This document shows positions 1 to 11,801 of a stretch of 64,000 nt of DNA, piece after piece. The position numbers were made by a program, and so were the translations under genes. This stretch comes from Macrothele yani (lineage: Eukaryota > Arthropoda > Arachnida > Araneae > Macrothelidae): assembly GCA_039090855.1 (NCBI GenBank), contig CM077010.1, positions 46,518,905 to 46,582,904 on the forward strand, given 5' to 3'. The notes below the pieces were generated by a model that was not told the origin of the DNA, did not search any database, and saw nothing but the letters and a program-made list of their open reading frames with translations. The first letter of the stretch is position 1. Every line of letters begins with the position of its first letter.

Positions 1-129
1 TTTTATCACAATATTAAAGAAAGGGAAAAGTCGTATTTCCTAGTTTCCTGGTCTGTTTAACTGTTTTGCTGGCTTTACTTACTTCCATGAAATATCCCAG
101 GGCGTAATCGCAGAGACGAGGGGAGACAC

Positions 130-297
130 GACGAAGTTAATTTCTTCACCATTTTTATGCCAGGGGTGGCATTCGAATCCACAACTCTCGGCTCTGGAGC
201 ACCGAGGGCTATCCACTATACTGCACTGCCATGTGCTCTCACTCTATCTGCCTTTATCTCATGCGCGTCCTGCGAGTCAGGCACGTCACACACTCAC
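130..297 (-). mobile_element. tRNA-derived SINE, divergent tRNA head
   Basis: Read on the minus strand, a conserved block (GACGTGCCTG ... AAAGGCAGATAG) is followed by a tRNA-like segment with an A-box-like stretch (TATAGTGGATAGCC) and a B-box-like stretch (GGATTCGAATGCC), then a block ending ACTTCGT. The two flanking blocks match the SINEs near 13.0 kb and 54.4 kb, and the first block also matches 31.4 kb. The tRNA-like centre differs from all of those. No convincing cloverleaf acceptor stem forms, so this is not called as a tRNA gene. Confidence 0.6.
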
Positions 298-1485
298 AGT
301 GTTTTACCATCTGTAGGTATTAAGATGTTAAAAACACACTTCGGGATTTTTGACAAAAAAAAAAAAAAAGATTCGACCCCGAGCGAGTGGTATGTTGTGT
401 AGAGTGGGGGACTGAAGGGAGTCAGCAGTGGAGTTGGGTGTGTGTGTGTGTGTGTGTGTGTTTGTTTCACAGAATGGGACGACACCGATTGTTTCTTCTG
501 TCCCTAATCTGTGTAGGGATTGACTTTTGTAGTGTTTTACCGCTTGTTAGTTGCAGAGAAAGAGAGGTTTTGAACGCGCGTAGTCTTTTCCTTTCCTTTT
601 ATTTTTTTTTCTGTGTTTAAAGGTTATATTCTTCAATAATTGCCAACATTTAGTTCATATATTCAAGCTTACATTCAACTAAATATTTTCAATAATATCT
701 CATGTCATTATTTAATTTTCACAATTTAATAAAATACAGTAGAAAGACCGAAATGATACATCATGGGTTGGGCCGAGCCGAGTGTCTGATATCTGAAACG
801 AACCAGGCCGGCCTCACCAAATAAAGCCCGTGCAGACCCCTAACTTTGACGATTGGCCAAGAACCAGTACCTCTGACCACATGACGACGAGTTATTCTTG
901 TCTTTTTCACCCGCTAACTAATCGAAGCTTCTTTTTCTTTACACTAAAATATGTTTCACTTCCTTTTTTTTACACTAAAAATATGTTTCACTTCTTTTCT
1001 TACATATTTTTGAACTTCATAACATAATAAAATTTGAAAATATTGAATGGTGGTGTTGATGATGATGGAAAATTTTAGTCAAAATCCCAAAAGAGAAACG
1101 TTTGAAGATGCTTCCATTAGCATTCACAGGAAGAGCGGAGTAACAGCTTCAAATCTCTATTTAACTCCTCGGTCACTCTGTATAAATTTCTTTGATTTTC
1201 CATAATTATCTCGATGTGTTTTCACTAATTAAAAACTTACAAACTTTCTAAACGTCAGAAGGAAAGTGATAAGCAAAAAAAATCCAAAAAACGTACACGA
1301 GATGTTTCTAAAACGTCTGTTCACTGTGAATACTAGCTGACATTTTATTAGACAGTAAGCCTGTCAGACCCAAGGATTGCGCTCTTTGGTGAAGATGCAA
1401 GCCGTTACAGACCTACAAGAAGTTCCTCAGAATAAAGTCAAGTATAAGGGTCTACCATTTATTACACAAAAACTATTAACATATA
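262..1485. other. AT-rich intergenic/intronic sequence with a TG microsatellite
   Basis: A (TG)12 run lies at about 438-461, flanked by A-runs and T-runs. Apart from this I see no gene, splice-ready exon or recognisable repeat domain. Confidence 0.5.
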
Positions 1486-2696
1486 CACTATCTACCAACA
1501 AGTAATTGGACACCTGTGATAGCAAAGGAAAACGAAGTTTATTCACCTTCAATAGTTGGTGGAGCCTCCACGAGCGGCGATTACAGCTGCGACCCTCCGG
1601 GGAATACTCTCAACCAGGCGTTGTACGACGGCTAGCGGTATTTTCTTCCACTCGGCTTGGAGAAGACAGGTCAGTTCCTTCACCGATTTTGGACGGTGGG
1701 GGGCACCCCTTAAGTCGACGCTCCAACTCGTCCCAGAGGTGCTCAATAAGGTTAAGGTCCGGGCTATGCGCAGGCCAGTCCATTCGATTAAATCCATTGT
1801 CACCACACCAAGACATGGTGGACCTCGCAACATGACAAGTGGCATTGTCATCCTGAAAGTAACATGGGTCCACCCCGTAAAACTGCCACAACGTAAGGAG
1901 CGCATGGTCATACAAAATGGTGCCGTAGGTCTCGGCGTGGAGTCTACCAGGAATTGCGACCAAGGGTCCCGTGCCATACCAGGAGAAACACCCCCATAGC
2001 ATAATTCCACAGCCTCCGAACTTCACAGTTTGCACAATACATTCCGGCAGGAGGTGTTCTCCAGGCAGACCCTAACCCAGACCCTGCCATCCGAACGGTA
2101 GAGGGTAAACCTTGATTCGTCGCTCCAGAGAACCTGTTTCCACTGTTCACTGTCGACGTTCTTTGCACCACATTAGCCGAGCAGCGCTATTGGACTTGGT
2201 GATCAAAGGCTTGTGGGCGGCAGCACGTCCATGATAACCGAGCAGATGGGTTTCCTTACGGATGGTATTCATCGAAAGAACACTCCCGGATGCCTGTTGA
2301 AACTCCTCGCGGATGTAGCCCATCGATTTGGTGCGGTTTTTCCGAATTTCTGTGGCCAGCACCCGTCGGTCTCTAACTCTTAGTTTTGTGGGTCTGCCGG
2401 GCCGGGGCATATTCCGACAGTCACCTCTCATCTTCAACTTGCCAATCACGTAGGCCACTGTCGATTTTGGGTACTTCAACTAGCTGGATATGTCACATAT
2501 GGATCGGCCATTTCTGTGATACCCGACGATTACACCTTTCTCGAAATCAAAGAGCTCCGAACTGCGTGGCATCTTGCATGCGACTGGTTGCATTGTTGTT
2601 TCCCAAACGCTATTTAACGGCGGCGACCGTGACGTGTATCAGGACGGCAGATATCGTCGATTGCAGGGGTGTCCAATTACTTGTTGGTAGATAGTG
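1486..2696 (-). mobile_element. Tc1-like transposon, full length with both terminal inverted repeats
   Basis: The ends 1486-1514 and 2668-2696 are perfect 29-bp inverted repeats (CACTATCTACCAACAAGTAA...). Each is flanked by TA (1484-1485 and 2697-2698), the expected target duplication. The 1,211-bp element carries one broken transposase gene on the minus strand. Length, TA duplication and domain content fit the Tc1 group. Confidence 0.93.
1549..2572 (-). pseudogene. Tc1-like DD34E transposase, broken
   Basis: The gene would encode a cut-and-paste transposase acting in the nucleus on the element's own inverted ends. The minus reading starts at an ATG at 2572 (MPRSSELFDFEKG). It meets a TAG at 2480-2482, then continues through the paired helix-turn-helix region with a GRPTK linker. 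Later segments change frame near 2150 and 2010. The catalytic region is recognisable: [10 protein letters not shown] for the second Asp and [12 protein letters not shown] for the Glu, with 34 residues between them. The C-terminus ends IPRRVAAVIAARGGSTNY in a third frame. The stop and frame changes make it inactive. Confidence 0.9.
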
Positions 2697-2699
2697 TAT

Positions 2700-4520
2700 G
2701 TTGCTTTCATTCGTTTGCGGGTTATCACCCATGGGACGCCAAGCTACGTCTTTTCAGTACGTCCATTTCTCTCTGAATCCCATCTCTCTCTTTCCCCACC
2801 CCTTCTTGTGGGGTTGACTTGGTCCTGCTCGATCGGTTTTGACAGTACTTTTAATAAGTGTTCTACTGCTTTCATGCACGTGAAAGTCTATCAGAATATT
2901 TCTGTACATGTTGAAGACAGTTTTCATTGGAAACTAAGAGCCAACTTGGCTTTCTTTAATAACAGTTCATAAAGATGGAGATCTTTTCTCACATCTCACA
3001 GGACCTTTGCTGTCCGTCAACATTTACCGAATTATAAAAGTGACTTGAAGGATATAGACACTGTGCATGTGTCAGCGTGCAAGCTTAGTCGCGCATGATA
3101 TAATTGAGAAACTGGGCTACGCCATTTGTTCTGTACAAGGCGACGCGCCAGTCGTTCACCTCTGGAATCCATCATTGTATCAGCCACCAACCTCTCATGC
3201 ACCCGATTATAGCCAATGGAATCCATCTTGGACCGTCAATTACGAAACTGTGCTGCGCCAGTTGTCTTGCACAAGACGATACGCCAGTCTACTTCTGGAA
3301 TCCATTTTTCGTCGTCCTTTACCATCGGGTCGTCGGTTGGTTATTCCGCAATTTCGGTACCACACAGGGTACTCTTTAACCACGAAGGCTGTCGAACAAC
3401 CAATAATTTCCCCCGCTTTTGAAATGGAAGCGCCCAGAGTTTATCCTTTGGTGAGCTCCTACAAATCCTTGGTTTTACCATAACGTCCGTAACTTCGCTT
3501 CCAACCGATCCACCAACCTCTAATACACACCCTTTTAACCAAAGCCCTTGCCCTCCCTTCTTTAGGCCAGTACTGGGCGCAACTGAGCTTACATTGGGGT
3601 GGTCGTAATTCAGTAAAACCTCAGCATATTTATTAAAGTAAAATGAAATCGCTCCTGATGTTTTCAACGGACGATGGCAATTGTATGTCTGGTGAATTTT
3701 CCCAAATACGAATGATACAAATATGTTCGTTCTTAATTGGTCATCCTGTATATGTAATTCGACTACTAAATAACTGAGCCTTAATTGCAAAACGCACCAA
3801 CAATGCTGTGCTTGGATGCGTAGCTCTCTTGTGAAATGCAATTCGTGTGTACCATGCAATAAATTATTTTGACAAAGCCATTACTATTAAGTAGCTGTCT
3901 GGGATTTAACTTTAAATACACGCGGTGATGAAATTCTGTGAAGTACTGAACTAGAGATTCTGGAAGGAGAATGTTTCCTCTCCCCGCTGCCACCTACTAT
4001 GAATTACAGTCTGGTGAATGTTTACGGTAACCACTTTTGTGACCTGTAAAGATTTCCCCGTCGCTCTGTAACAGTGGATGCAGCCTCAAGGTCATGTTGT
4101 TTGTTCTAACCAGAGGAAATCTGTAATCTGCTTACAAAATGCGCCAAAGCATAATCGCATGTAATTCTTCAATTAGGAGTTACGCAAGGACAGTTTATGT
4201 CATTTTCTAAATTCTACATTTACGTTATTAAGCAATCAGAGTGTACAAACAGCAAGTCTATCGTAGCTCTTCCAAAATTACCAGTAAAGAGTTAGATGAC
4301 GAAATAGCATACAAACAACCGGAGAAGATAATAAATGGGAATTAATGAGCTTTAAATGCAGAATTTTCGAGCATTACTTCATTTATTCCTGCACTCGCGT
4401 ATCACCGCGCACTCTGCTAGATTCATGCACATTTCCATACGCAGGTAAAATACGACGGAGATCAACACCCTCCTCTCATTTTACTTTGCGTAATACTAAG
4501 TCACTTCTTGCATACCTAAG
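2700..4520. other. Unassigned sequence with a two-copy ~136-bp duplication
   Basis: About 3116-3173 and 3252-3307 are diverged direct copies (both run GC[T/A]..GCGCCA to CTGGAATCCAT), offset 136 bp. The surrounding sequence shows no recognisable protein or element ends. Open frames here look fortuitous. Confidence 0.45.
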
Positions 4521-4523
4521 ACT

Positions 4524-4674
4524 TGTTTTTTTATTTTATTTTATTTTATTTTTATTTGGGGGGTTTACCGATCACCGTGAGCAACACAATCGTCTATAAG
4601 CGATCGCCCGTCCCTAATTTAGGTCACTGGTTCCAGGGAAGCTAGCACTTAGACCACTACACCACGGCGGAGGC
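4524..4674 (-). mobile_element. SINE family B copy, internally deleted, AAAAT-rich tail
   Basis: On the minus strand it begins with a tRNA-like A-box region (GTGGTGTAGTGGTCTAAG). It continues with the same body as the copies at 46.3 and 53.8 kb (CCTGGAACCA, CTAAATTAGGGACG, TTGCTCACGGTGATCG). The tail is (AAAAT)n, seen on + as TTTTATTTTATTTTATT. The B-box part present in the other copies is missing. Polymerase III-derived retroposon. Confidence 0.75.
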
Positions 4675-4679
4675 ATTTT

Positions 4680-6630
4680 TGTTTAAACAAGCTATTTTTT
4701 TTTTCATGTTACTCAGGAACAAGTATCTTCAGTTTGCTCAAAATGAGAAATAACAAAAAACACACTTAAGGTATTCATCCCTCATTACATCACACACGTC
4801 CCTGATCACATACGTCACTGTTCTTCATGACCTAACTACAATATTTTACAAAAGGAATTTTAAGATAAGGTACAAGAAAGTTAATACGAAATCGTTGCCA
4901 GATTCTCACACACAAATCTGAAAAATGTTAACATTTTTCATTAGTTTGTGAGCCATGATGAGTACTGTGTTTTGAGGTTACCTGCCAATTAAATAGCTAA
5001 TTTAAAACTCAGGTTACACTTTCTAAAGGCCCATTAATACCACCTATAGCTTTCTCATAAAACTAAAATTATAAATCTCTTATTTCCAAGCGTTTTCTCT
5101 CCATAATTTTTTTTGATTCGGCATAGAACTCCTCAAACATGTGCTAAAGTCAGTCACAATTGTATAGTTTTCTTTAGTTCTACGTTTCTATTTGCGAACT
5201 GTTTTCTCAATGCATAGGCATTTGTTTGACGTAGGACTGCGTCTAACGCCTGGGATAACAGGGGGCGACTTACGGCTGACCGCCAGTGACAAAAATAGGT
5301 CCTAATTGAAATCATTATAGCGTTAAAAGTACGTGCCGTACACTAATCGTGTTAGCATATTCGTAAACAACATGGAGTCCAATTCGCGTACTGCGCAATA
5401 CATCGTGCGCGCGTCGCTCCCGTCACTCCCTGTGCGCGGAGGAATGATGAAATATTTCTGGAGATGCCGCCGCGTTTGACTCAGTCTATCTCACCAACCG
5501 TAAGCGCAGCTCGACTGTGCGTGGTATCGTTTTAAAGCTCTCGACGAGATCTATTCAAATATACGAAGAACATTTTGCAATGGTTTGAACTGAACATTTT
5601 AAAAATTGATTCCTTGTGAACCGGTGAACACTTTTGACAATATCGCGGTTTATCTGGACACGCGAGAGGGCAAAACGACTGTACTTGGTATCCTTTTAAA
5701 GCTCTCCACAAGATCTATTCAAATATATAAAGAACATATCGCAGTGGTTTAACCTAAAATTAAGAAAAATTGTTTCCGAGTGAGCGGAATTAATATTTTC
5801 GACAATGCCTTGGAATTCGCAGAATGAACGCAAGCAAAAGTGGATAAAATCAAAACGAGAGGCAAGAGGAATGTAAGAAACCCAAGAAAACAGAGCACCA
5901 CGTTGGGTTATTCGTGTATCGATCTGCTTTGTGTTCGCAATGATCGTAATTATTTGTAAAAATTATGTAAGCTACTTTTCATATCACAGACCTGTGTTGG
6001 TTATAACAAATTAAATAAATGCTTTGAAACCGTACTCGACTAGCTCATTTCAACTCTCCGATCTGCAAGTAGGAGTCTTACGTTCCAAACTGACGGCTCA
6101 ATCGGAACTGAGCCCACCTGTATCTTTTTCGTGGAATTTTATCAACTGTGTTCCTTTTTTATTCGCTATTTATTTTGTTCTTTGAACTCGTTTGTTTTAA
6201 CATTTTGTCCAGAGTATGTTTTTAGTAATCGCATTTTTTTGCTTTCCTAGCTATACACTAAGACTATCATTGGGATTTCTTAAAGTTTCTCAATGACACA
6301 TACTTCAACGTTTTCTTAAAGCTCTCTTTATTTGTCCCTCTGTCACGAAAAATCTTGTCCTTTTCATATCTTAATTCTTTGGTTCTTGGAAAATCATTAT
6401 CTAAAGGTTTTCTACTAATTTGACATGGCTCTGTTCCTGAAATCGGAAAAAGGTAACAAGCATGCTAATTTAAGCATATTCTCTATTGTGCTACACTTCG
6501 CAACTTTGTTCTGGTAAAAAGCAGCTACAGTTCGATTATTGTTCGACTTATCATTTTTAAAACGGTGAACAGTAGAAATATGGTATGATTGAGAAGTTAA
6601 AAACAGAAATATGGTATAATTAGGCATTGA
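4680..6630. other. Unassigned AT-rich region with a ~164-bp tandem duplication
   Basis: About 5512-5675 and 5676-5835 are tandem copies sharing CGACTGT..TTGGTATC and TTTTAAAGCTCTC..AAGATCTATTCAAATATA. A GC-rich patch at 5370-5480 precedes them. No protein domain was recognised. Confidence 0.5.
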
Positions 6631-6632
6631 AA

Positions 6633-6676
6633 AAGAAATATGGTTTCTTCCTGAAAAGGAAGAAACCATATTTCTT
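6633..6676. repeat. Perfect 19-bp-arm hairpin
   Basis: Arms AAGAAATATGGTTTCTTCC and its exact reverse complement are separated by a 6-nt loop (TGAAAA). The left flank contains further partial copies of AGAAATATGGTAT. Confidence 0.85.
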
Positions 6677-6827
6677 CCAAAAAGCCGTGTATGCTTGGCT
6701 GAAAGAAAATATCTCGGAAGACGTGCGTTCGAGACGCGACTGCAAAAAAGAGCGAATCTATAAAGAGAGAAAGTTGTTTGTGTGTTTGAGGTAATGTCGA
6801 AAACTACTGAACCGATTTGGTTAATCG

Positions 6828-7225
6828 TTCACCGTTGGGAAGCTTATACCTTTCCGGCGGACATAGGCTATTGCCTTTTTTTTTATTATCATGCATTTTA
6901 TTATTTTTGGCTGTACTACCGAATCAGATCGTTTTTAAATAGTTCCTGATTTCTCGTGTATTGTTCCGTTTTGTTTACATACAACCTGATCACACCCAAC
7001 GTGAAAGAAAGTAGTTCATGATTCCTTCACCGTTAGGAAGTTTATTTCCTTCCGGTGAACATAGGCTATTTCGTTTATTTTTTATTAATTTTTTATTATG
7101 TTTATTATTTTTGGCTGTACTACCGAAACAGATGGCTATCAAGTAGTTCCTTATTTCCCGTGTATCGTTCCACTTTGCTTACATACACCCTCATCACACC
7201 CAACGTGAAAGAAAATAGTTCTCGA
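6828..7225. repeat. Two tandem ~198-bp repeats upstream of the Helitron relic
   Basis: Both units start TTCACCGTT[G/A]GGAAG and share ACATAGGCTATT, TTTTTGGCTGTACTACCGAA and CACACCCAACGTGAAAGAAA. The block lies directly before the helicase remnant and may be part of the same Helitron. Confidence 0.75.
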
Positions 7226-7271
7226 TAATATACGGAATTTTTTTTTTACTAAAGTGGAATAATATTGAAAG

Positions 7272-8050
7272 GCTCCATTTACGAACAAATATGAGAGCTC
7301 ATTTAGGATGCGGAGATACCCGATTTTCTGCTCAGTTACTACGTCTCGGTGACGGCAAAATACTTAATCAGAACGGTTTGATTCCAGTACATAGTAAACT
7401 GAGAAGCATTGTAAGATCTATTAATGAATTAGTTGACAAAATTTATCCTAATGTAGAAAATTTACTCCAAAGAAGTCACAACTGGATATGTTAACGATCA
7501 ATTGTGTCTCCAAGAATGCATCTGTTGATGAAATAAACGATGTTATTTTGCAAAAACTGCCAGGAGAATACAGAATTTACACATTGATCGATACTGTCGT
7601 TAATGTGGAAGATGCGGTGCATCTCAGGACTTCCACCGCATTGTCTCAAATTGAAAGTTGGCATTCCTATAATATTATTATGGAACCTGAATCCTTCAAA
7701 CCTGTGTAATAGTATAAAATTACAAGTCAAAGCGCTGCGTAATAATGTTATTGAAGCCATTACACTAACTAGGAGAGCAGCTGGACAAATGGCACATATA
7801 CCCAGGATCCAGATGATTCCGACGGACTTGCCTTTGACGTTCAAAAGATTACAGTTTCCTGTTAAACTAGATATCCTTCGCTGCAACGATCAATAAATCC
7901 CAAGGCCAAACTCGCAAGCATGTGAGATTGGATTTGCGTCAAGAATATTTCTCGCACGGATTGTTATACGTCTGCTTATCGAGAACCGGCAGTTCAGACA
8001 ATAAATTTGTTTTGATAACGACTGGAAACGAGGCAAAGAGTGTTGTATAA
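7272..8050 (+). pseudogene. Helitron Rep/Helicase, C-terminal Pif1-like helicase relic
   Basis: Helitrons replicate by a rolling-circle-type mechanism using a fused Rep nuclease and Pif1-family helicase. This is the last third of the helicase in several frames: TNMRAHLGCGDTRFS, then NASVDEINDVILQKLPGE, PPHCLKLKVG.PIILL, LPLTFKRLQFPVKL and finally INKSQGQT (motif V) with [11 protein letters not shown] (motif VI). The reading ends at TAA 8048-8050. The Rep nuclease and the early helicase motifs are absent. It abuts an inverted Ty3/gypsy fragment a few bases downstream. Confidence 0.85.
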
Positions 8051-8052
8051 TA

Positions 8053-8695
8053 CATATGCAATGGGTTTTGCCCCTTCCGTATCAATGGTATGATACACCA
8101 CCTGTGTAAACTCTGGTTTTTCAGAAAATAACCCTGGTCTGCTGTGTAAAACCTGACCAAGTTGGCTTTTATGTTCAGGCAATAATCTGTCACTCTCAAG
8201 AACTGCAGAAAAATCAATTGGCTCTTCTGGGGTGGGAGGACTAATCTCAGGCATTAAGATTAGGCCATGCTCGAAATCAAGTGTAAGCTTAAACATTTTA
8301 ACAAAATCCACCCCCAGAAGGCAATCCACGGGTAACTCTTGGATTAAAAAGAAAGTATAAGAAACTTGAACTTTGACAATCTTGACAGGTAAATGAACTG
8401 ATCCAGAGATTGAAAAAACATTATTGTCGGCACCTCGCAGACATTGCTGGGAGGGCTCGACACAAGCATTTGGAAAGGTAGCAGCACAGAAATCAAAGTT
8501 TAATGCAGAAATGTCAGATCCAGAATCAATTTTAGTCGACACCACAACTTTTCCCAAGGTCACAAGAATATCAGGCAAAAGCGGAGCTTGAATAGTTAAA
8601 AAAAGAGATTTGAGATCTTCAGAAAAACGAGGAGATAGACTCGACCCATCTACCTCCTGCTGAAGTTTAAATTGTCGTGAAACTGATGAGAACAT
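8053..8695 (-). pseudogene. Ty3/gypsy aspartic protease with pre-RT linker, truncated
   Basis: The minus frame keeps the protease active-site motif IDSGSDISAL, a flap-like region and the late CLLGVDFVKMFKLTLDF motif. The linker typical of gypsy elements follows (PGLFSEKPEFTQVVYHTIDT, then GAKPIA). Homology ends near 8060, just before the RT would begin. The protease would cleave the Gag-Pol polyprotein. The open frame is about 210 residues and is intact locally but lacks its partners. Confidence 0.82.
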
Positions 8696-9045
8696 CTTGA
8701 TTGATTTTGAAAATGTGGCGAAGCACCAGAACGTGCTGAATTGTAGTAACGTGCAAGAGAGGCAACATTATTATTATTATTATTAGGCTTGCCTTGCCCC
8801 ACAGCACGGTGTTTTGGATATGTCTTGTCAACCGGGTAGTAATTATCCCGGAGACAAGAAACTTGGTTTTTATCCTGGTCCCCATAATGGTCAGGATGTC
8901 GCACCTCTGGTGCCCGACGATGCGGCGGCACGTATGTAGACTGCTAATAGGCGTTCTCCACCCTTGATTGATAAGCAGCCTGCCTAGTGTGATTGAAAAA
9001 TTGTCCTTGACGAATGTTCTGTCTCGGCTGCATATACCTATTAGT

Positions 9046-9622
9046 CTAAATATGAGGTTCATGGTACTTCGTAGGTTGTCGGTACTCTTGGACCTGTGAA
9101 GATTGCCCTTTACTGTGGCGCTCTTCATAGACTCGAACGAGTTTTAGGCACTCCTGAATGGAGACAGGACGTCGAACTTCCAAAAAAATCCTGCAGGAAG
9201 GGATCCAGCTGCTGTAGTAAAAAATCGCAAATATCAGACTCGACTGCAGCGGGATCTCATATTTTGTAACGTCGAACTGTTTCCAGGGCGAACGAGACTG
9301 GGCTATCTGACACTCGCTGTCGCCTGGAAAACAGTTGTTGTGCAAGGCCAGCCTTATTGGTGCCAAAAGGAAAGACATCCAAAAAGTCAGCTCGAAATTG
9401 CTGATAGGAACACTCTGGGTTCATTCGACGCCACTGTCTGTACCATACCTTTGCCGTGTCTTGCAAACATGTGCCAGCAATAGGTATCTGACAGTCTTCA
9501 GGAACATTATATAGGTCAAAATGATCAAGATCATCCAAAAACCTAAGCGAACCGCCGTTTCCCTTGAATACAATAGAACCCGAATGGGGTACGTAATGAG
9601 CAAGAATTGGGCTCCTTCTCAC
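9046..9622 (-). pseudogene. Ty3/gypsy gag-like (capsid region) relic
   Basis: The minus reading contains FLDDLDHFDLYNVPEDCQIP, then DTAKVWYRQWRR.NPECSYQQF and FLDVFPF, the usual capsid pattern of Ty3/gypsy gag. It shifts frame near 9300 and continues as VRRPVSIQECLKLVRVYEE up to about 9046. An Asn-rich tract (ATT microsatellite at about 8769-8786) follows. No CCHC zinc knuckle was seen. Gag would form the particle that packages element RNA. Confidence 0.7.
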
Positions 9623-9829
9623 GGGGGTGGTGGGGCAAATTGTTGTTGAGACACTGCGGTCGAAGTACGCGGTACATAAGTTTCGTACCTCGCGTATTCG
9701 CTGTCTGGTAAGTCAGAACCGCAGGCCTCGTATAGAAGACTGGGGGAATTGTTTGCAACTCTATAACACTAAGTGCGTAGATTGTCTGTTGTAGAAATAT
9801 GAGCCTCGTGATCATTTCTTTGTATAACA

Positions 9830-10440
9830 GTCATAGAAAAGACCGATAGGATCCGTTAGGTTAGCCATTTTCCGTGACTCCTACTATGAATCTGTTCGAG
9901 TAGAATTCGTGCGCCAATATAACGTACAGGTTTTTTCGTACTTCTACGTTAATTTAAAACATCAACATACTAAGAAATAGTTCCTAAATGAAAGAAAACT
10001 TAACGGCCAGACGAAACATGTAAACAACAGAAATCAAACTTATGGAAAAAATGCTTTATTCAAGGTTGTAGCACGTCCATAACAGAACGATATCAATATT
10101 TAAACACACTACACAGCTTCAGAGCTCTTAACACAACGCTCTCTTTTAACGCTCGCTTTACAACGCAATCTTTCAACGATCTCTTTACAACGCTCTCTTT
10201 CAACGCTCTTTTCGCAACCGTTTAGTCGTCGTTTTTATCTCTCGTTCTTATCTTATATCAGGCATACGTCACGTGCATTCAACCTCAATTGTGTTGCCAA
10301 ACGTATTCGTTTGAGAGAAAAGATATTACGTTAAGAGTGAAGAATAACTGAGAATAAACTCAAGATTTACATAGGGAAAGAAACTAAAAAGGAAAGTTAA
10401 TTTAGAATATACGTCACAGAACAGACAGATACTTTTCAAT
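9830..10440. other. Unassigned sequence with a short minisatellite
   Basis: At about 10135-10222 a ~17-nt motif (CTCTTTACAACG / CTCTCTTTCAACG) is repeated imperfectly five or more times. No coding signal was recognised. Confidence 0.5.
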
Positions 10441-10441
10441 C

Positions 10442-10846
10442 ACCATGCGTAATGCAAAAATTTGGTTAGTGCAGCCTTTATCAAGGATAAAACCACTCTG
10501 AACATCCCACACTTTCTCCTATGTAAGACCCCGTAATTTTTCAATAATGACCGTACTAAACACTTTCCCTGGTATGCTCAGTAGGTGAATACCACCATAG
10601 TTCTTGAATCAGTCTGGTCCCCTTTTCCCTTACACAAAGGAACAATGAAAGCATCCTTCAAATCCCGAGGGACCATTCTTAATTCCCAGAAGAACTGGCA
10701 GATTTCAGTTAACCGGTAAATTACATAGTCACCACCATATTTCACCATATCAGCAGTTATATCATCAACTCCCGGAGCTTACTATTCTGAAGAGATTTTA
10801 GAGCTTTACACACCTCTTCTCTTGAGATCCCTCCTGTGCTTCCATC
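10442..10846 (-). pseudogene. Non-LTR retrotransposon reverse transcriptase fragment
   Basis: The minus frames give the N-terminal (fingers) part of a non-LTR RT: SKAPGVDDITADMVKYGG, then VPRDLKDAFIVPLCKGKGD. After a frame change come NYGGIHLLSIPGKVFSTVI and QSGFI..KGCTNQIFALRMV. The catalytic YADD box would lie beyond the left end and is missing. It is distinct from the RTE-like element at 29-31 kb. Clade placement is open. Confidence 0.75.
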
Positions 10847-10859
10847 TTTCACGAATTTC

Positions 10860-11320
10860 TCGTGCATATCTTTCAAAGCTAATTACTACCCGACATACAA
10901 CTTACTGGACTCAATTCATATGATATGCACGTCACCTGCTTTTCTGATAAGACGCTGTATCACACACCCTTCTAGAAAGAAGCCATATCAAAATGCATTT
11001 CTAATAAGTTCTTATCACAAAACGAACCTCTGATCTCATGGTTTTCACGAAACGCACACCTAACAATTCATTATCACAAACTTTTCTCCTAACAAATTAT
11101 TATCATAGAAATGCATAATTACAACATACCATGTTAATGTCATATTGACCTCTGACCCCCTGTCAATACTGCCAAAAAATGAGAAAAATCTTTGGACAAA
11201 CTATTGCGACGTTAATTTAGAAACGTTTAACAGAAGGTAAGATGGCATGTAGGTAATACCTGAGTGTTGAAGAGGACCAAATATCATTAATACAATTGGG
11301 ATGTCTGCACTTATTTTAAG
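10860..11320. other. Unassigned AT-rich sequence
   Basis: Only short diverged motif repetitions (TTATCACAAA / CTAACAAATTATTATCA) are visible. No coding or element ends were recognised. Confidence 0.4.
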
Positions 11321-11329
11321 ATGATTGCG

Positions 11330-11706
11330 TTCATTATGGGTCTGCGACTTGGCTTTACAAAGTATCCTTTTTACAAAGTATCCTTGTTTTCTTTGCTTGT
11401 GCAGCTACAGAGCAATCAGTCAACATTACAAAAAAAAAAGACTGGCCTCCGGGAGTTGAGTTGCATACTGGTACACAGAATGTCATACACAACGCCCTCG
11501 ATGCAGTACTGAAAATCTTATTACCGCCGCCGCATGTCAAGTTGGGACTGACGAAGCACTTTGTGAAAGCATTGAATCCTGAAGGACAAACATTCAATTT
11601 CATTCGCTCAATGTTCCCTAAGCTCTCAGATGCCAAAGTAAGAGGTGTTACATTTGTGATGCTACAGATAAAGACAATGTTGATCGCAGAAGAACTAGGA
11701 AGCAAA
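11330..11706 (+). pseudogene. Relic of an unnamed, repeat-borne insect protein (middle part)
   Basis: Frames read together give GLRLGFTKYPCFLCLCSYRA, a frame change at an A-run (about 11428-11437), then WPPGVELHTGTQNVIHN, LLPPPHVKLGLTKHFVKALN and FNFIRSMFPKLSDAKV. I recognise this as a recurrent sequence in predicted insect proteins that has no settled name or function as far as I know. It behaves like a mobile or multicopy gene. The reading ends at 11709. A relic of what I believe is the N-terminal-proximal part of the same family lies inverted at 17434-17865. Confidence 0.6.
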
Positions 11707-11801
11707 TGACTGATGTGTTGAAAAAGATACCTTGCAGTTATTCCGTCTTGTTGTGATTAAATTTCTTAGAAATAGGAGGAGCACCAACTACACTGCTGAC
11801 C

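Larger units (their letters stand above)
8053..9630 (-). mobile_element. Ty3/gypsy LTR-retrotransposon relic (gag to protease only)
   Basis: On the minus strand, a gag-like segment (from about 9622) is followed by a low-complexity linker, a retroviral-type aspartic protease and the first residues before the reverse transcriptase. The relic stops there and meets the oppositely oriented Helitron end. No LTRs, RT, RNase H or integrase are present, so it is a dead internal fragment. Confidence 0.8.

Noticed and set aside
7500..7886. 131-codon minus open frame
   Set aside because: Antisense to the Helitron helicase relic, whose plus-strand motifs are clear.
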